From positions 372,001 to 436,000 of the forward strand of contig NZ_JAMXLX010000004.1 in the NCBI RefSeq assembly GCF_024055605.1: a stretch of 64,000 bases of DNA. The letters are read 5' to 3'. A program made the translations under genes and the position numbers. This stretch comes from Ciceribacter sichuanensis. Lineage in GTDB: Bacteria > Pseudomonadota > Alphaproteobacteria > Rhizobiales > Rhizobiaceae. Each line of letters opens with the position of its first letter. Within the stretch, counting starts at the first letter, position 1. Shown here piece after piece: positions 17,760-27,621 of this stretch. Below the pieces are notes generated by a model. The model searched no databases and had not been told where the DNA came from. It worked only from the letters and a program-made list of their open reading frames with translations.

Positions 17760-17785
17760 CGCATCAACCCGAAAATGGGGGAACC

Positions 17786-17865
17786 AGAGCGTCGTTTGTG
17801 TGCCTAATGGACGCATGGCGCTCTGGAACGAAAAGCAGTTCTGGCGTTTTCGCGAGAATTGCTTT
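17786..17865. repeat. Composite intergenic repeat of two stem-loops
   Basis: The first stem-loop runs from AGAGCG (17786) to CGCTCT (17819-17824) with imperfect arms around TAAT. The second runs 17832-17865, with arms AAAGCAGTTCTGGCG and CGCGAGAATTGCTTT matching at 13 of 15 positions around TTTT. Both hairpins resemble mosaic elements common between rhizobial genes. The element differs from the 97-bp repeat and is seen once in this window. Confidence 0.6.
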
Positions 17866-17906
17866 AAATCGATTTAAATTCGTTCTTGGGAAGGGAGGAT
17901 GCCCGA

Positions 17907-18833
17907 ATGATCCTGTGCTGTGGAGAAGCGCTCATCGACATGTTGCCGCGGGAAACGACGCGCGGCGAAAGGGCGTTTTCACCCTATGCCGGCGGCGCGA
18001 TTTTCAACACCGCGATCGCCCTCGGGCGTCTTGGTATCCCGACCGGTTTTTTTACCGGCCTTTCCGACGACATGATGGGCGACATCCTGCGTGAGACGCT
18101 GCAGCAGAGCAATGTCGACTACTCCTTCTGCGCGACCCTTTCGCGGCCGACGACCATCGCTTTCGTGAAGTTGGTCGACGGTCATGCGAGCTATGCCTTC
18201 TATGACGAGAACACCGCCGGCCGTATGATCACCGAGGTCGATCTGCCGGTTCTCGGCGATGACTGCGAGGCGTTGCACTTCGGAGCGATCAGCCTTATTC
18301 CCGAACCCTGCGGCGCGACCTATGAAGCGCTGATGGTTCGCGAACATGCAAAGCGCGTCATCTCGCTCGACCCGAATATCCGGCCCGGCTTCATCAGGGA
18401 CAAGCAGGCGCATATGGCGCGCATCAACCGAATGGCCGCCATGTCCGACATCATCAAGTTCTCCGACGAGGATCTCGTCTGGTTCGGTCTGGAGGGCGAT
18501 CAGGATACGCTCGCCCGCCACTGGCTCAACAAGGGCGCCAAGCTCGTCGTCATCACCCGCGGTGCGGAAGGTGCCACGGGCTACACGGCTGATTTCAAGC
18601 TTTCTGTTCCGAGCGAACGGGTTGAAGTCGTCGATACCGTCGGTGCCGGCGATACCTTCGATGCCGGCATTCTCGCTTCGTTGAAGCGTCAGGATAAGCT
18701 TACCAAGGAAAAGATCGCCACGCTGGACGAAGCGGGTGTGGAGGCGGCTCTGCGCCTGGGCGCGAAGGCGGCTGCCGTGACGGTATCGCGGGCAGGGGCC
18801 AACCCGCCCTTCGCCGCCGAAATCGGTTTCTGA
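17907..18833 (+). CDS. frk: PfkB family fructokinase
   Basis: Frk phosphorylates fructose to fructose 6-phosphate, which Pgi, encoded convergently next door, turns into glucose 6-phosphate. The 308-residue protein has the ribokinase/PfkB fold with N-terminal MILCCGEALIDMLPRE, GGAIFNTAIALGRLG, and the C-terminal signature VDTVGAGDTFDAG with its catalytic Asp and anion hole. The ATG at 17907 has GGGAGG nine bases before it; the upstream in-frame codons lack a ribosome site. The order pyrC, pyrE, frk, pgi close to frc genes is what I recall for Sinorhizobium meliloti, which supports the name. Confidence 0.9.
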   Translation: MILCCGEALIDMLPRETTRGERAFSPYAGGAIFNTAIALGRLGIPTGFFTGLSDDMMGDILRETLQQSNVDYSFCATLSRPTTIAFVKLVDGHASYAFYDENTAGRMITEVDLPVLGDDCEALHFGAISLIPEPCGATYEALMVREHAKRVISLDPNIRPGFIRDKQAHMARINRMAAMSDIIKFSDEDLVWFGLEGDQDTLARHWLNKGAKLVVITRGAEGATGYTADFKLSVPSERVEVVDTVGAGDTFDAGILASLKRQDKLTKEKIATLDEAGVEAALRLGAKAAAVTVSRAGANPPFAAEIGF

Positions 18834-18897
18834 AGCGCGCCGCGCCCTGTCAGCTCAGCGCGCCTCAGTTGTTCTCTTTTCACAAGTTGGCGCGGCC

Positions 18898-20523
<1,626 letters not shown>

Positions 20524-20654
20524 CTTCTTTTCCCTGGTTGGCAAAGATGAGGCGACACTATTCTGGCGAATGCGCTCGATCAAGGCACACTCCTCCGGAA
20601 TAGAGCATCGAAAGTGAGCGCCGGCCTCACCGGCGACCCACGGCTGCAAAGACT

Positions 20655-22370
20655 CTATTTGCTGGCTGCGCTGTCGCGGAGTTCGCGCCGCAGGATCTTC
20701 CCGACATTCGATTTCGGCAGTTCCTGGCGGAATTCGATGTGACGTGGCCGCTTGTAATTGGTGAGGTTTGCCGCGCAATGAGCCTTGAGTTCGGCCTCGG
20801 TCAGTGCCGGATCCTTCTTGACCACGAAAAGCTTGACCGCTTCACCGGAATGCTCGTCGGGAATGCCGATTGCCGCACATTCCAGAACGCCCGGATGCAT
20901 GGCCGCAACTTCCTCGATCTCGTTCGGATAGACATTGAAGCCGGAAACCAGGATCATGTCCTTCTTGCGGTCGACGATCTTTACATAGCCCCGCTCGTCC
21001 ATCATCCCCATGTCGCCGGAACGGAAGAAGCCGTCAGACGTCATCACCTTGGCGGTTTCCTCGGGCCGCTGCCAGTAGCCGGCCATGACCTGCGGGCCAC
21101 GAATGCAGATTTCGCCGACGTCGCCGATCGGAAGCGTATTGCCGTCCTCGTCGCGGATCTCGATGTCGGTCGAGGGCAGGGGAAGCCCGATCATCCCGGA
21201 GAACTCGTTGCTGTCGAGCCGGTTGACGGTGGCGACAGGCGAGGTTTCCGAAAGGCCGTATCCTTCGGTGATCGGGCAGCCGGTCATCTGGAACCAGCGC
21301 TCCGCTACCGGTCGCTGCACCGCCATGCCGCCACCGAGCACGAGAAGCAGGGACGAAAAATCGAGCGCCTTGAAATCCGGGTTGTTCATCAGGGCGTTGA
21401 ACAGGGTGTTCAGCCCCGGAAAGATATGCGCCTTGTGCTGCTGCAATTCCTTGACGAAGGCTGGAATGTCACGCGGATTGGCGATCAGCACATTGTGGCT
21501 GCCCGTTGCCACACCCATCAGCGAATTCACCGTCAGCGCGAAGATGTGGTAAAGCGGCAGCGCGCAGATGAAGGTCATCACATCAGGACGACCCTTGGCG
21601 GCGTACACGGCTTCCAGCCACAGCGCGATCTGCGTCTTGTTGGCGAGCAGGTTGGCGTGGGTGAGCGTTGCTCCCTTTGAGACGCCGGTCGTGCCCCCGG
21701 TATATTGCAGGAAGGCGACGTCGCTGCCCTTGACGTTGGCAGGCTTCAACTGCAGCCGGGCGCCTTCGGAAAGTACGCGGTTGAAGCTCTTGTGACCGGG
21801 TATGGACCATGCCGGCACAAGCTTCTTGACCTTGCGCACCACGAAATTGACGATGTGGCCCTTGATGCCGAGCATGTCGCCCATGGTGGCGACGACCACA
21901 TGCTTGATTGCGGTGTGGGCGACGACCTGCTCGACGGTGTGGGCGAAGTTCTCCAGCACGAAAATGACCTTGGCACCACTGTCCTTCAATTGGTGCTCGA
22001 GCTCGCGTGGAGTGTAGAGTGGATTGACGTTGACCACCGTGAAGCCGGCTCGAAGGATGCCGTAAACGGTAACAGGGTTCTGCAGGATGTTGGGTGTCAT
22101 CACCGCGACGCGCTCGCCCTGCTGCAATCCCTGCGCCTGAAGCCAGGCGCCGATCTTGCGCGACTGCACTTCAAGTTCGCGGAACGTCATGCCGCGACCC
22201 ATGCTGGAAAAGGCCAGGCGGTCCGCATACTTGGCGCAGCTGCTTTCGAACAGGGCGCCAAGCGAGGCATGTTCCAGAGGAGGAATGTCCGCCGGCACCA
22301 TTGCCGGATAAGATGAAAGCCAGATTTTTTCCGCTGCCCGGCCGCTATGGCGGCTGACGAGATCAGACAT
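20655..22370 (-). CDS. fadD: Long-chain fatty acid-CoA ligase
   Basis: FadD activates fatty acids to acyl-CoA with ATP at the inner membrane. The 571-residue protein is of the AMP-forming ligase family: P-loop [12 protein letters not shown] (223-234), [21 protein letters not shown] and the C-terminal lysine in [15 protein letters not shown]. The segment [17 protein letters not shown] is typical of FadD. The ATG at 22370 follows GGGAGG. A 16-bp palindrome at 22497-22512 upstream is shared with the nitronate monooxygenase-like gene and points to a fatty-acid or branched-chain catabolism regulator. Confidence 0.94.
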   Translation of the reverse strand: MSDLVSRHSGRAAEKIWLSSYPAMVPADIPPLEHASLGALFESSCAKYADRLAFSSMGRGMTFRELEVQSRKIGAWLQAQGLQQGERVAVMTPNILQNPVTVYGILRAGFTVVNVNPLYTPRELEHQLKDSGAKVIFVLENFAHTVEQVVAHTAIKHVVVATMGDMLGIKGHIVNFVVRKVKKLVPAWSIPGHKSFNRVLSEGARLQLKPANVKGSDVAFLQYTGGTTGVSKGATLTHANLLANKTQIALWLEAVYAAKGRPDVMTFICALPLYHIFALTVNSLMGVATGSHNVLIANPRDIPAFVKELQQHKAHIFPGLNTLFNALMNNPDFKALDFSSLLLVLGGGMAVQRPVAERWFQMTGCPITEGYGLSETSPVATVNRLDSNEFSGMIGLPLPSTDIEIRDEDGNTLPIGDVGEICIRGPQVMAGYWQRPEETAKVMTSDGFFRSGDMGMMDERGYVKIVDRKKDMILVSGFNVYPNEIEEVAAMHPGVLECAAIGIPDEHSGEAVKLFVVKKDPALTEAELKAHCAANLTNYKRPRHIEFRQELPKSNVGKILRRELRDSAASK

Positions 22371-22496
22371 AATTACCTCCCGGTCAAAGTTTCCTCCATG
22401 CCCGCCCTCCCGTGGCCGGCATGCCCCCTCCTCGACGCGCAAACCGAGCTTATGCCTTTGGCAAGCCGGTTCAAGCCTCAATAGCTCTATATAACC

Positions 22497-22512
22497 TTGA
22501 CGTAAGCGTCAA
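22497..22512. promoter_or_regulatory. Palindromic operator upstream of fadD (LiuR/FadR-like)
   Basis: TTGACGTAAGCGTCAA has perfect 6-bp arms TTGACG/CGTCAA around four bases. The same arm spacing occurs at 26107-26122 before the nitronate monooxygenase-like gene. It resembles the MerR-family LiuR class of operators described for fatty acid and branched-chain catabolism in proteobacteria. The regulator itself is not in this window. Confidence 0.55.
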
Positions 22513-22620
22513 TAAATCTCCCCCAAGCCTCTCCTCTTTTAGGAGGTTCTATTTCAGTGCCTTACGGAAATTGCTCGACGTCTGGCCTGCCTGGCTTCCT
22601 ATGCGAGGGACTTTTCGGTC

Positions 22621-22645
22621 GGAACCTTGCCCTGACTCTGACGTT
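22621..22645 (+). promoter_or_regulatory. EcfG/RpoE2-type general stress promoter
   Basis: GGAAC (22621-22625), a 16-base spacer and CGTT (22642-22645) fit the alphaproteobacterial general stress sigma factor consensus exactly. The promoter lies about 47 bp before the start codon of the PRC-barrel gene. Confidence 0.72.
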
Positions 22646-22691
22646 GACCTCGGCAAGTATCGAGGAACCGTAAGAACCAAGGAGGTGCACC

Positions 22692-23084
22692 ATGTTGCAT
22701 CAGAACGCACAATCCACAGATCGTGATCCTTATGTGAAGGATACGCCGACGCTGATTGCCAGCGACAAGGTGGATGGCACGGCTGTCTACGGCTCTGACG
22801 GCAAGCGCATCGGCTCCATCCAGCGAATCATTCTGGAGAAACGCGGCGGTCGCGTCGCCTATGCCGTCCTGAGCTTCGGCGGTTTTCTCGGAATTGGCGA
22901 CGAGTACTACCCGTTGCCGTGGGAGAAGCTCTCCTACGACGAGAATCTGGACGGATACCGTGTTGATCTGACGAAGAATCAGATCGAGGGCGCCCCCCGT
23001 TTTCGTGAAGACGAACGCGACTGGTATCGTGAAAACGGTCGTTCCGTTTACGAATATTATGGTGTGCCGCCTTACTGGATGTAA
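22692..23084 (+). CDS. PRC-barrel domain stress protein
   Basis: The 130-residue soluble protein has one PRC-barrel domain (about 20-95: LIASDKVDGTAVYGSDGKRIGSI and AYAVLSFGGFLGIGDEYYPLPW). The C-terminal tail is acidic and Tyr-rich. PRC-barrel proteins of this type are frequent members of the general stress response in Rhizobiales, though their molecular role is unclear. The start has the near-perfect ribosome site AAGGAGG. It stands alone, with an EcfG-type promoter before it and a strong terminator after it, so it is a monocistronic stress gene. Confidence 0.9.
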   Translation: MLHQNAQSTDRDPYVKDTPTLIASDKVDGTAVYGSDGKRIGSIQRIILEKRGGRVAYAVLSFGGFLGIGDEYYPLPWEKLSYDENLDGYRVDLTKNQIEGAPRFREDERDWYRENGRSVYEYYGVPPYWM

Positions 23085-23100
23085 GGTCGCCTTGCCTCGG

Positions 23101-23126
23101 AAAGCCCCGCGGAAGCGGGGCTTTTT
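23101..23126 (+). terminator. Intrinsic terminator after the PRC-barrel gene
   Basis: AAAGCCCCGC, loop GGAA, GCGGGGCTTT and further T residues form a textbook rho-independent terminator 16 bp after the stop. Confidence 0.92.
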
Positions 23127-23231
23127 GTATGGGTTGCACACAATGAAATTGCAGTTTTGTTAAGGTTAAGAAAGTAACCACAACGCTTCGCGCAGGAGGA
23201 GCTTGGTTTACGTTTCGCAATGCGGTAAGTG

Positions 23232-23247
23232 TTAACCGGCGATTAAC
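23232..23247. promoter_or_regulatory. CtrA binding site upstream of ugd
   Basis: TTAACCGGCGATTAAC matches the full CtrA consensus TTAA-N7-TTAAC. It lies 123 bp upstream of the UDP-glucose dehydrogenase start, so the gene may be cell-cycle controlled. Confidence 0.6.
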
Positions 23248-23369
23248 ATTTCTGAGTATCGGTCAGCGGAATGGCCTGTTCTTCGCAAGTCCGTTTGCCG
23301 GGTCTCCCAAGTCGGCGCAACGGGCAGGCGAGCTGACTGTTCCCCACAAAAAATCGAGTGGAGTCTGTT

Positions 23370-24680
23370 GTGCGCATAGCGATTATTGGTACCGGTTATG
23401 TCGGTCTGGTCTCGGGCGTCTGCCTTTCTGATTTCGGCCATGATGTTGTCTGTATCGACAAGGTCGAAGAAAAAATCTCGATGCTCAATAGCGGCAAGGT
23501 GCCGATTTTCGAGCCGGGTCTTGAAGAACTCATCCAGAAAAACGTTGCTGCGGGACGCCTGAGCTTCACCACGGATCTTGCAGGTCCGGTTGGTGACGCA
23601 GATGTCGTCTTCCTCGCCGTTGGTACGCCGTCGCGTAAGAGCGACGGCCATGCCGATCTGGCCTATGTCTTCGCCGCCGCGCGTGAAATCGCCCGGTCCG
23701 TGAAGGGCTTTACGGTCGTCGTCACAAAGTCGACGGTGCCGGTTGGAACAGGCGACCAGCTCGAGCGCATCATTGCCGAGGAAAATCCGGATGCTGACGT
23801 CGCCGTCGTGTCCAACCCGGAATTCCTCCGCGAAGGTGCGGCAATCGAGGACTTCATGGCTCCCGACCGCGTTGTCGTTGGCATGAACGACGATCGCGCC
23901 AGGGACATCATGGCCAAGGTCTATGCGGCCCTCGATCCGCAGAAGCATCCGGTGCTCTTCACCTCGCGGCGCACTGCGGAACTGACCAAGTACGCCGCCA
24001 ACGCCTTCCTGGCGCTGAAGCTTGCCTACATCAACGAGATCGCCGATCTCTGCGAACAGGTCGGCGCGAACGTTCAGGACGTGTCGAAGGGCATGGGCCT
24101 CGACAGCCGTATCGGCCAGAAGTTCCTCAATGCCGGTCCCGGTTATGGCGGTTCGTGCTTCCCGAAGGACACGCTCGCTCTCGTCAAGACCGCACAGGAT
24201 CATAACAGCCCGATCCGTCTCATCGAGACTATTGTCGGCATCAACGAAACCCGCAAGCGCGCCATGGCCCGCAAGATCGAGCGTGCGCTTGAAGGCGACA
24301 TTCGCGGCAAGACCATCGGTATCCTCGGCCTGACCTTCAAGCCCGATACCGACGACATCCGCGAATCGCCTGCGCTCGCCATCGTCCAGGCGCTTCTGGA
24401 CAAGGGTGCCGTTCTGCAGGCCTATGACCCGGAAGGCATGCCCGCCGCGCGCGGCATGATGCCGGAAATTAGCTATCGCGACGGCGTAGACGAAGTGGCC
24501 AAGGATGCGGACGCCCTGGTTATCATCACCGAGTGGAAGCATTTCCGTGCGCTCGACTTCGACAAGCTGAAGTCCCTGATGAAGCAGCCGGTCCTGATCG
24601 ACCTGCGCAACGTCTACGTACCGTCCCAACCGCTGAGCCACGGCTTCGTCTACGACAGCGTTGGTCGTGCGGATTATTGA
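23370..24680 (+). CDS. ugd: UDP-glucose 6-dehydrogenase
   Basis: Ugd oxidises UDP-glucose to UDP-glucuronate with two NAD+, supplying surface polysaccharides; in rhizobia the equivalent gene is rkpK. The 436-residue protein has the Rossmann motif GTGYVGLVSG (7-16), VVTKSTVPVGTGDQLE, the central helix TAELTKYAANAFLALKL, and the catalytic Cys263 in GYGGSCFPKDT. GTG at 23370 is the best start: GGAG lies six bases before it and the family begins MRIAxIGTGYVG. The earlier in-frame GTG at 23358 overlaps that ribosome site. A terminator follows at 24746. Confidence 0.95.
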   Translation: MRIAIIGTGYVGLVSGVCLSDFGHDVVCIDKVEEKISMLNSGKVPIFEPGLEELIQKNVAAGRLSFTTDLAGPVGDADVVFLAVGTPSRKSDGHADLAYVFAAAREIARSVKGFTVVVTKSTVPVGTGDQLERIIAEENPDADVAVVSNPEFLREGAAIEDFMAPDRVVVGMNDDRARDIMAKVYAALDPQKHPVLFTSRRTAELTKYAANAFLALKLAYINEIADLCEQVGANVQDVSKGMGLDSRIGQKFLNAGPGYGGSCFPKDTLALVKTAQDHNSPIRLIETIVGINETRKRAMARKIERALEGDIRGKTIGILGLTFKPDTDDIRESPALAIVQALLDKGAVLQAYDPEGMPAARGMMPEISYRDGVDEVAKDADALVIITEWKHFRALDFDKLKSLMKQPVLIDLRNVYVPSQPLSHGFVYDSVGRADY

Positions 24681-24745
24681 TGACGCCGGGCCTACCGGCC
24701 GGAGCTTCAAGCATCCAGCCTGATACCTGTCGAAAAACCACGAGG

Positions 24746-24777
24746 AGGGGTGCCGCATATGCCGGCGCCCCTTTTTT
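24746..24777 (+). terminator. Intrinsic terminator after ugd
   Basis: A 9-bp GC-rich stem (24747-24755 with 24763-24771) and six T residues lie 66 bp after the ugd stop. Confidence 0.88.
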
Positions 24778-24910
24778 CATTCGCCGAGGCAGGCAATGCC
24801 ATCTCCGGCTATCAAGGCGTCCGCAGTCGATCCGGCCGGGAGGCGGAACGCGCAGGCGCCATCGACTGATGCTGCCGTTCGGTATGAATTTTTGCTGATT
24901 TGAGAAGAAA

Positions 24911-24986
24911 TGGTGCCGCTTACGTGACTCGAACACGTGACCCCGTCATTACGAATGACGTGCTCTACCAACTGAGCTAAAGCGGC
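24911..24986 (-). tRNA. tRNA-Thr(CGT)
   Basis: On the minus strand the sequence folds as a cloverleaf: acceptor GCCGCTT/AAGCGGC, D arm GCTC-AGTTGGTA-GAGC, anticodon stem-loop CGTCA-TTCGTAA-TGACG with anticodon CGT, and a T arm containing TTCGAGT. The CCA end is encoded at 24911-24913. No integrase or attachment duplication was seen beside it. Confidence 0.97.
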
Positions 24987-25126
24987 CCGTCCGCAACCGG
25001 CAGGTCTGCGGTTGCGGCATGTCGGCGCTGATACAGGCATCGCGCCGGAATTTCAAGCGGGTAAATCGGCAGTGTTGCGGTTTTCCTTGCGACCGCCGCA
25101 ACACTCGCCGTTTCGGGTGGTGAGTA

Positions 25127-26086
25127 TCAGAGTGAAAGGCGGGCGCGGGCCGCCTTGTATTCGTCCTCGAGTCGGTCGACGACCTTTGCGACTGGTTCCA
25201 CGGCCTTGACGGCGCCGATGCCCTGGCCGCAGCCCCAGATATCCTTCCAGGCCTTGGCGCCGGTCGTGGCCTTGTCGAAATCCATCTTGGACGGGTCGGC
25301 TTCCGGCAGGTTGTCCGGATCCATGCCGGCGGCGATGATCGAGGGCTTCAGGTAGTTTCCGTGTATGCCGGTGAAATAGTTGGAGTAGATGATGTCGCTG
25401 GCATGGGCGTCCACGATCGCCTGCTTGTAGGCGTCGCTGGCGCGGGCCTCCGTGGTGGCGATGAAGGGCGAGCCGATATAGGCCATGTCCGCGCCCATCG
25501 CCTGGGCCGCCAGAATACCCCCACCGGTGGAGATCGCGCCGGCCAGCAACAGCGGACCGTCGAACCATTCGCGGATTTCCTGCACCAGTGCGAAAGGTGA
25601 AAGCGTGCCGGCATGGCCTCCTGCGCCGGTCGCAACCGCGATCAGTCCGTCAGCGCCCTTGCGGATTGCCGAATTGGCGTGGCGGTTGTTGATGACGTCA
25701 TGCAGAACGATCCCACCATAGGAGTGCACGGCCGCATTCACTTCCGGCACGGCGCCGAGCGAGGAGATGACGATCGGCACCTTGTATTTCACGCAGAGCA
25801 TCAGGTCGTGCTCAAGCCGCTTGTTGGAGGTGTGTACGATCTGGTTGACCGCGAAAGGTGCTGCGGGGCGATCCGGGTTCTGTGCATTATGGGAGGCAAG
25901 CTCTTCGGTAATCTGTGCCAGCCATTCGTCGAGTTGGGCTTCCGGCCGGGCGTTCAGCGCCGGGAAGGCACCGACAATGCCGGCCTTGCATTGCGCAAGC
26001 GTCAGGTCCGGATGGGAAATGATGAAGAGCGGCGAGGCGACCACCGGAAGCCTCAGATTTTCGGACAGAACTGGCGGAAGCGCCAT
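25127..26086 (-). CDS. Nitronate monooxygenase-like flavoprotein
   Basis: The 319-residue protein belongs to the FMN-dependent nitronate monooxygenase / 2-nitropropane dioxygenase family. It shows LPVVASPLFIIS at the N-terminus, ATGAGGHAG with the conserved His of the active site, LLLAGAISTGGGILAAQAMGADMAYIGSPF for phosphate binding, and a C-terminal GCGQGIGAVK. Related flavoproteins include enoyl-ACP reductase FabK, so a role in fatty acid or nitroalkane metabolism is possible. The upstream operator at 26107-26122 matches that of fadD, which supports a link to lipid or branched-chain catabolism. A clear ribosome site GGGAGGTAACC precedes the ATG. Confidence 0.88.
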   Translation of the reverse strand: MALPPVLSENLRLPVVASPLFIISHPDLTLAQCKAGIVGAFPALNARPEAQLDEWLAQITEELASHNAQNPDRPAAPFAVNQIVHTSNKRLEHDLMLCVKYKVPIVISSLGAVPEVNAAVHSYGGIVLHDVINNRHANSAIRKGADGLIAVATGAGGHAGTLSPFALVQEIREWFDGPLLLAGAISTGGGILAAQAMGADMAYIGSPFIATTEARASDAYKQAIVDAHASDIIYSNYFTGIHGNYLKPSIIAAGMDPDNLPEADPSKMDFDKATTGAKAWKDIWGCGQGIGAVKAVEPVAKVVDRLEDEYKAARARLSL

Positions 26087-26390
26087 GGTTACCTCCCAAT
26101 ATGACGTTTACGGAAACGTCAATTTTCTATCAGAGACGGGCGGTGAGGAAAAGGGCATCTGCAGTCGACAGGCGCATTCGTCGCAACGACGTGTCATCCT
26201 TGAAGCGAGCGGGTGGCATAATTGTTAAAGGGCTTCTGTTCTCTTTATCCACGCTCTCTGGTCCGCCAATTCTGCCAGGTATCGGTGGGAAGCGAAGGGG
26301 CAGGGCTTGCAGATCGGTCAAGCAGCCGTTACCGAATCGTTAAGAACGGGTCTTGGCGGCATCGTACCGCCTCAAGGAGCAGAATAGCCA
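26087..26390. other. Divergent region between nitronate monooxygenase-like gene and bitopic protein gene
   Basis: The 304 bp hold the palindromic operator at 26102-26122 next to the minus-strand gene. The remainder shows no gene, repeat or clear promoter that I can support. Confidence 0.5.
26102..26122. promoter_or_regulatory. Palindromic operator upstream of the nitronate monooxygenase-like gene
   Basis: TGACGTTTACGGAAACGTCA is a perfect inverted repeat with 8-bp arms. Its inner part TTTACGGAAACGTCAA (26107-26122) has the same TTNACG-N4-CGTCAA layout as the fadD site at 22497. It lies directly before the ribosome site of the minus-strand gene, well placed for repression. Confidence 0.55.
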
Positions 26391-27605
26391 GTGAACGGAT
26401 TGGAAACGGCCATCAGAAACGCTCTCGAGCGGTCGGATCGCACCAATGCGGAAACCCGTGCCCGCATCTATCAATCGGCGCGCCAGGCGCTCGAAAGCGG
26501 ACTGCGCAAGCAGAACGTCACCGACCCGGAAACCGTTGCCTTCCAGCGTCATCGTCTGGAGACGGTCATTCACGCCATCGAACTTGAGGAGCGCGCCCGC
26601 ATCGATATGCAGGTTGCGCCGCCGGTTCCGGCTCCTGCCGTTCCGGTGGCAGCGCCGGTGCAGGCTTCGCCCGCGCCCATATCCCCGGCATCTCGCGGAG
26701 GCATGCGTGAAGAGCCGAGTTTCTCCGAGTCTCATGTCGCAGCAACGCGTCATACGGAGGAGCGGACTGTCACGGAGCCTTCCTTCGATGTGGAAGCGCC
26801 TTCGCGGGAAGCCGATCCGTGGCTCGACGATCCGTCCGATCGGATCGAGCCCGAACCGGAAATCAGGGCCGGCGAAGTGTCGGGGCGTGACAACGGCCTC
26901 AAGCTCGATGTGCGCCCGGAAGCCGTCGTTCGCCGCCGTCCGCGGCGCGGCTTCTACTCTCGGCTCTTCATTTCTCTCACCTTGCTTGCGTTCCTCGGCA
27001 TGGGAGTCTGGTGGATTTACACCTCAGGTGTCCTGATGACTGCCGCCGAGCGGGATACCAGCGTACCGAATCCTCCGCCCCATGCGGAAGCCGAGGATTT
27101 CGATGAGCCTCAGAAGACCCAGGAGCCGAGGGCGCTCGATGCCCGCAGCGGTTTCTCCGATGACTGGATCGAGGTTTTCGAGCCGAAGCAGATTTCCGCA
27201 ATCCGCCCTCGTAGCAACGCTCTGGTCGATGTCGTCAACGCCAGCGACGGTACTGCGGTACGCGTGGTGTCGCGCAGCGGCGACGCGGATGGCAGCGTGG
27301 AAATCACCGTGCCGCCCGAGGTTTTGAGGGAAATGGCGGGGCGCACCTCGACCATTGCGCTCACCCTGCAGTCGGCCGACGATAAGCAGGTCCAGATCTC
27401 GGTATCCTGTGATTTCGATCGGATGGGAGATTGTGCCCGTCATCGGTTCACGGCCAATCCCGAAAAAACGGACGCCCTGTTCCGGGTGTCGTTCGAGCGC
27501 GCCATGGCACCCGGCACTCCCGGCCGTCTCGTCCTGAACGGCGATCTGGCCGGTACGGGGCGCGGCATCAATCTCTACTCGGTGCGTGTGCTGCCGGGAG
27601 AGTGA
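26391..27605 (+). CDS. Conserved bitopic membrane protein of unknown function
   Basis: I do not recognise a function. The 404-residue protein starts with a helical charged domain (1-75), then a Pro/Ala-rich and acidic linker (75-180), an Arg-rich patch RRRPRRG (181-187), one membrane segment (about 189-212, N-in) and a periplasmic domain (215-404) with several beta strands, including two Cys (in SCDFDRMGDCARH) that could form a disulfide. The positive patch before the membrane segment fixes the topology. The start is GTG with AAGGAG eleven bases before it. No partner gene is evident: tRNA-Thr and the nitronate monooxygenase-like gene lie to the left and ppk2 is convergent on the right. Confidence 0.8.
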   Translation: MNGLETAIRNALERSDRTNAETRARIYQSARQALESGLRKQNVTDPETVAFQRHRLETVIHAIELEERARIDMQVAPPVPAPAVPVAAPVQASPAPISPASRGGMREEPSFSESHVAATRHTEERTVTEPSFDVEAPSREADPWLDDPSDRIEPEPEIRAGEVSGRDNGLKLDVRPEAVVRRRPRRGFYSRLFISLTLLAFLGMGVWWIYTSGVLMTAAERDTSVPNPPPHAEAEDFDEPQKTQEPRALDARSGFSDDWIEVFEPKQISAIRPRSNALVDVVNASDGTAVRVVSRSGDADGSVEITVPPEVLREMAGRTSTIALTLQSADDKQVQISVSCDFDRMGDCARHRFTANPEKTDALFRVSFERAMAPGTPGRLVLNGDLAGTGRGINLYSVRVLPGE

Positions 27606-27621
27606 TGCCGCTCGCTCGGGG

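Larger units (their letters stand above)
22371..22691. other. Divergent control region fadD / PRC-barrel gene
   Basis: The 321 bp between the two divergent genes hold no open frame worth calling. They carry the palindromic operator of fadD (22497-22512) and, 140 bp further right, the GGAAC-CGTT stress promoter of the PRC-barrel gene (22621-22645). Confidence 0.6.

Noticed and set aside
18834..18897. GCGCGC-rich inverted sequence between frk and pgi
   Set aside because: The arms are short and low complexity, and no T-run follows, so no terminator is claimed.
24911..24986. tRNA-Thr as possible integration site of an island
   Set aside because: No integrase, direct repeat of the tRNA end or change in composition was found on either side; the same holds for tRNA-Gly.
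26242..26250. TTATCCACG, one base off a DnaA box
   Set aside because: A single imperfect site without neighbours or AT-rich unwinding region gives no case for an origin.
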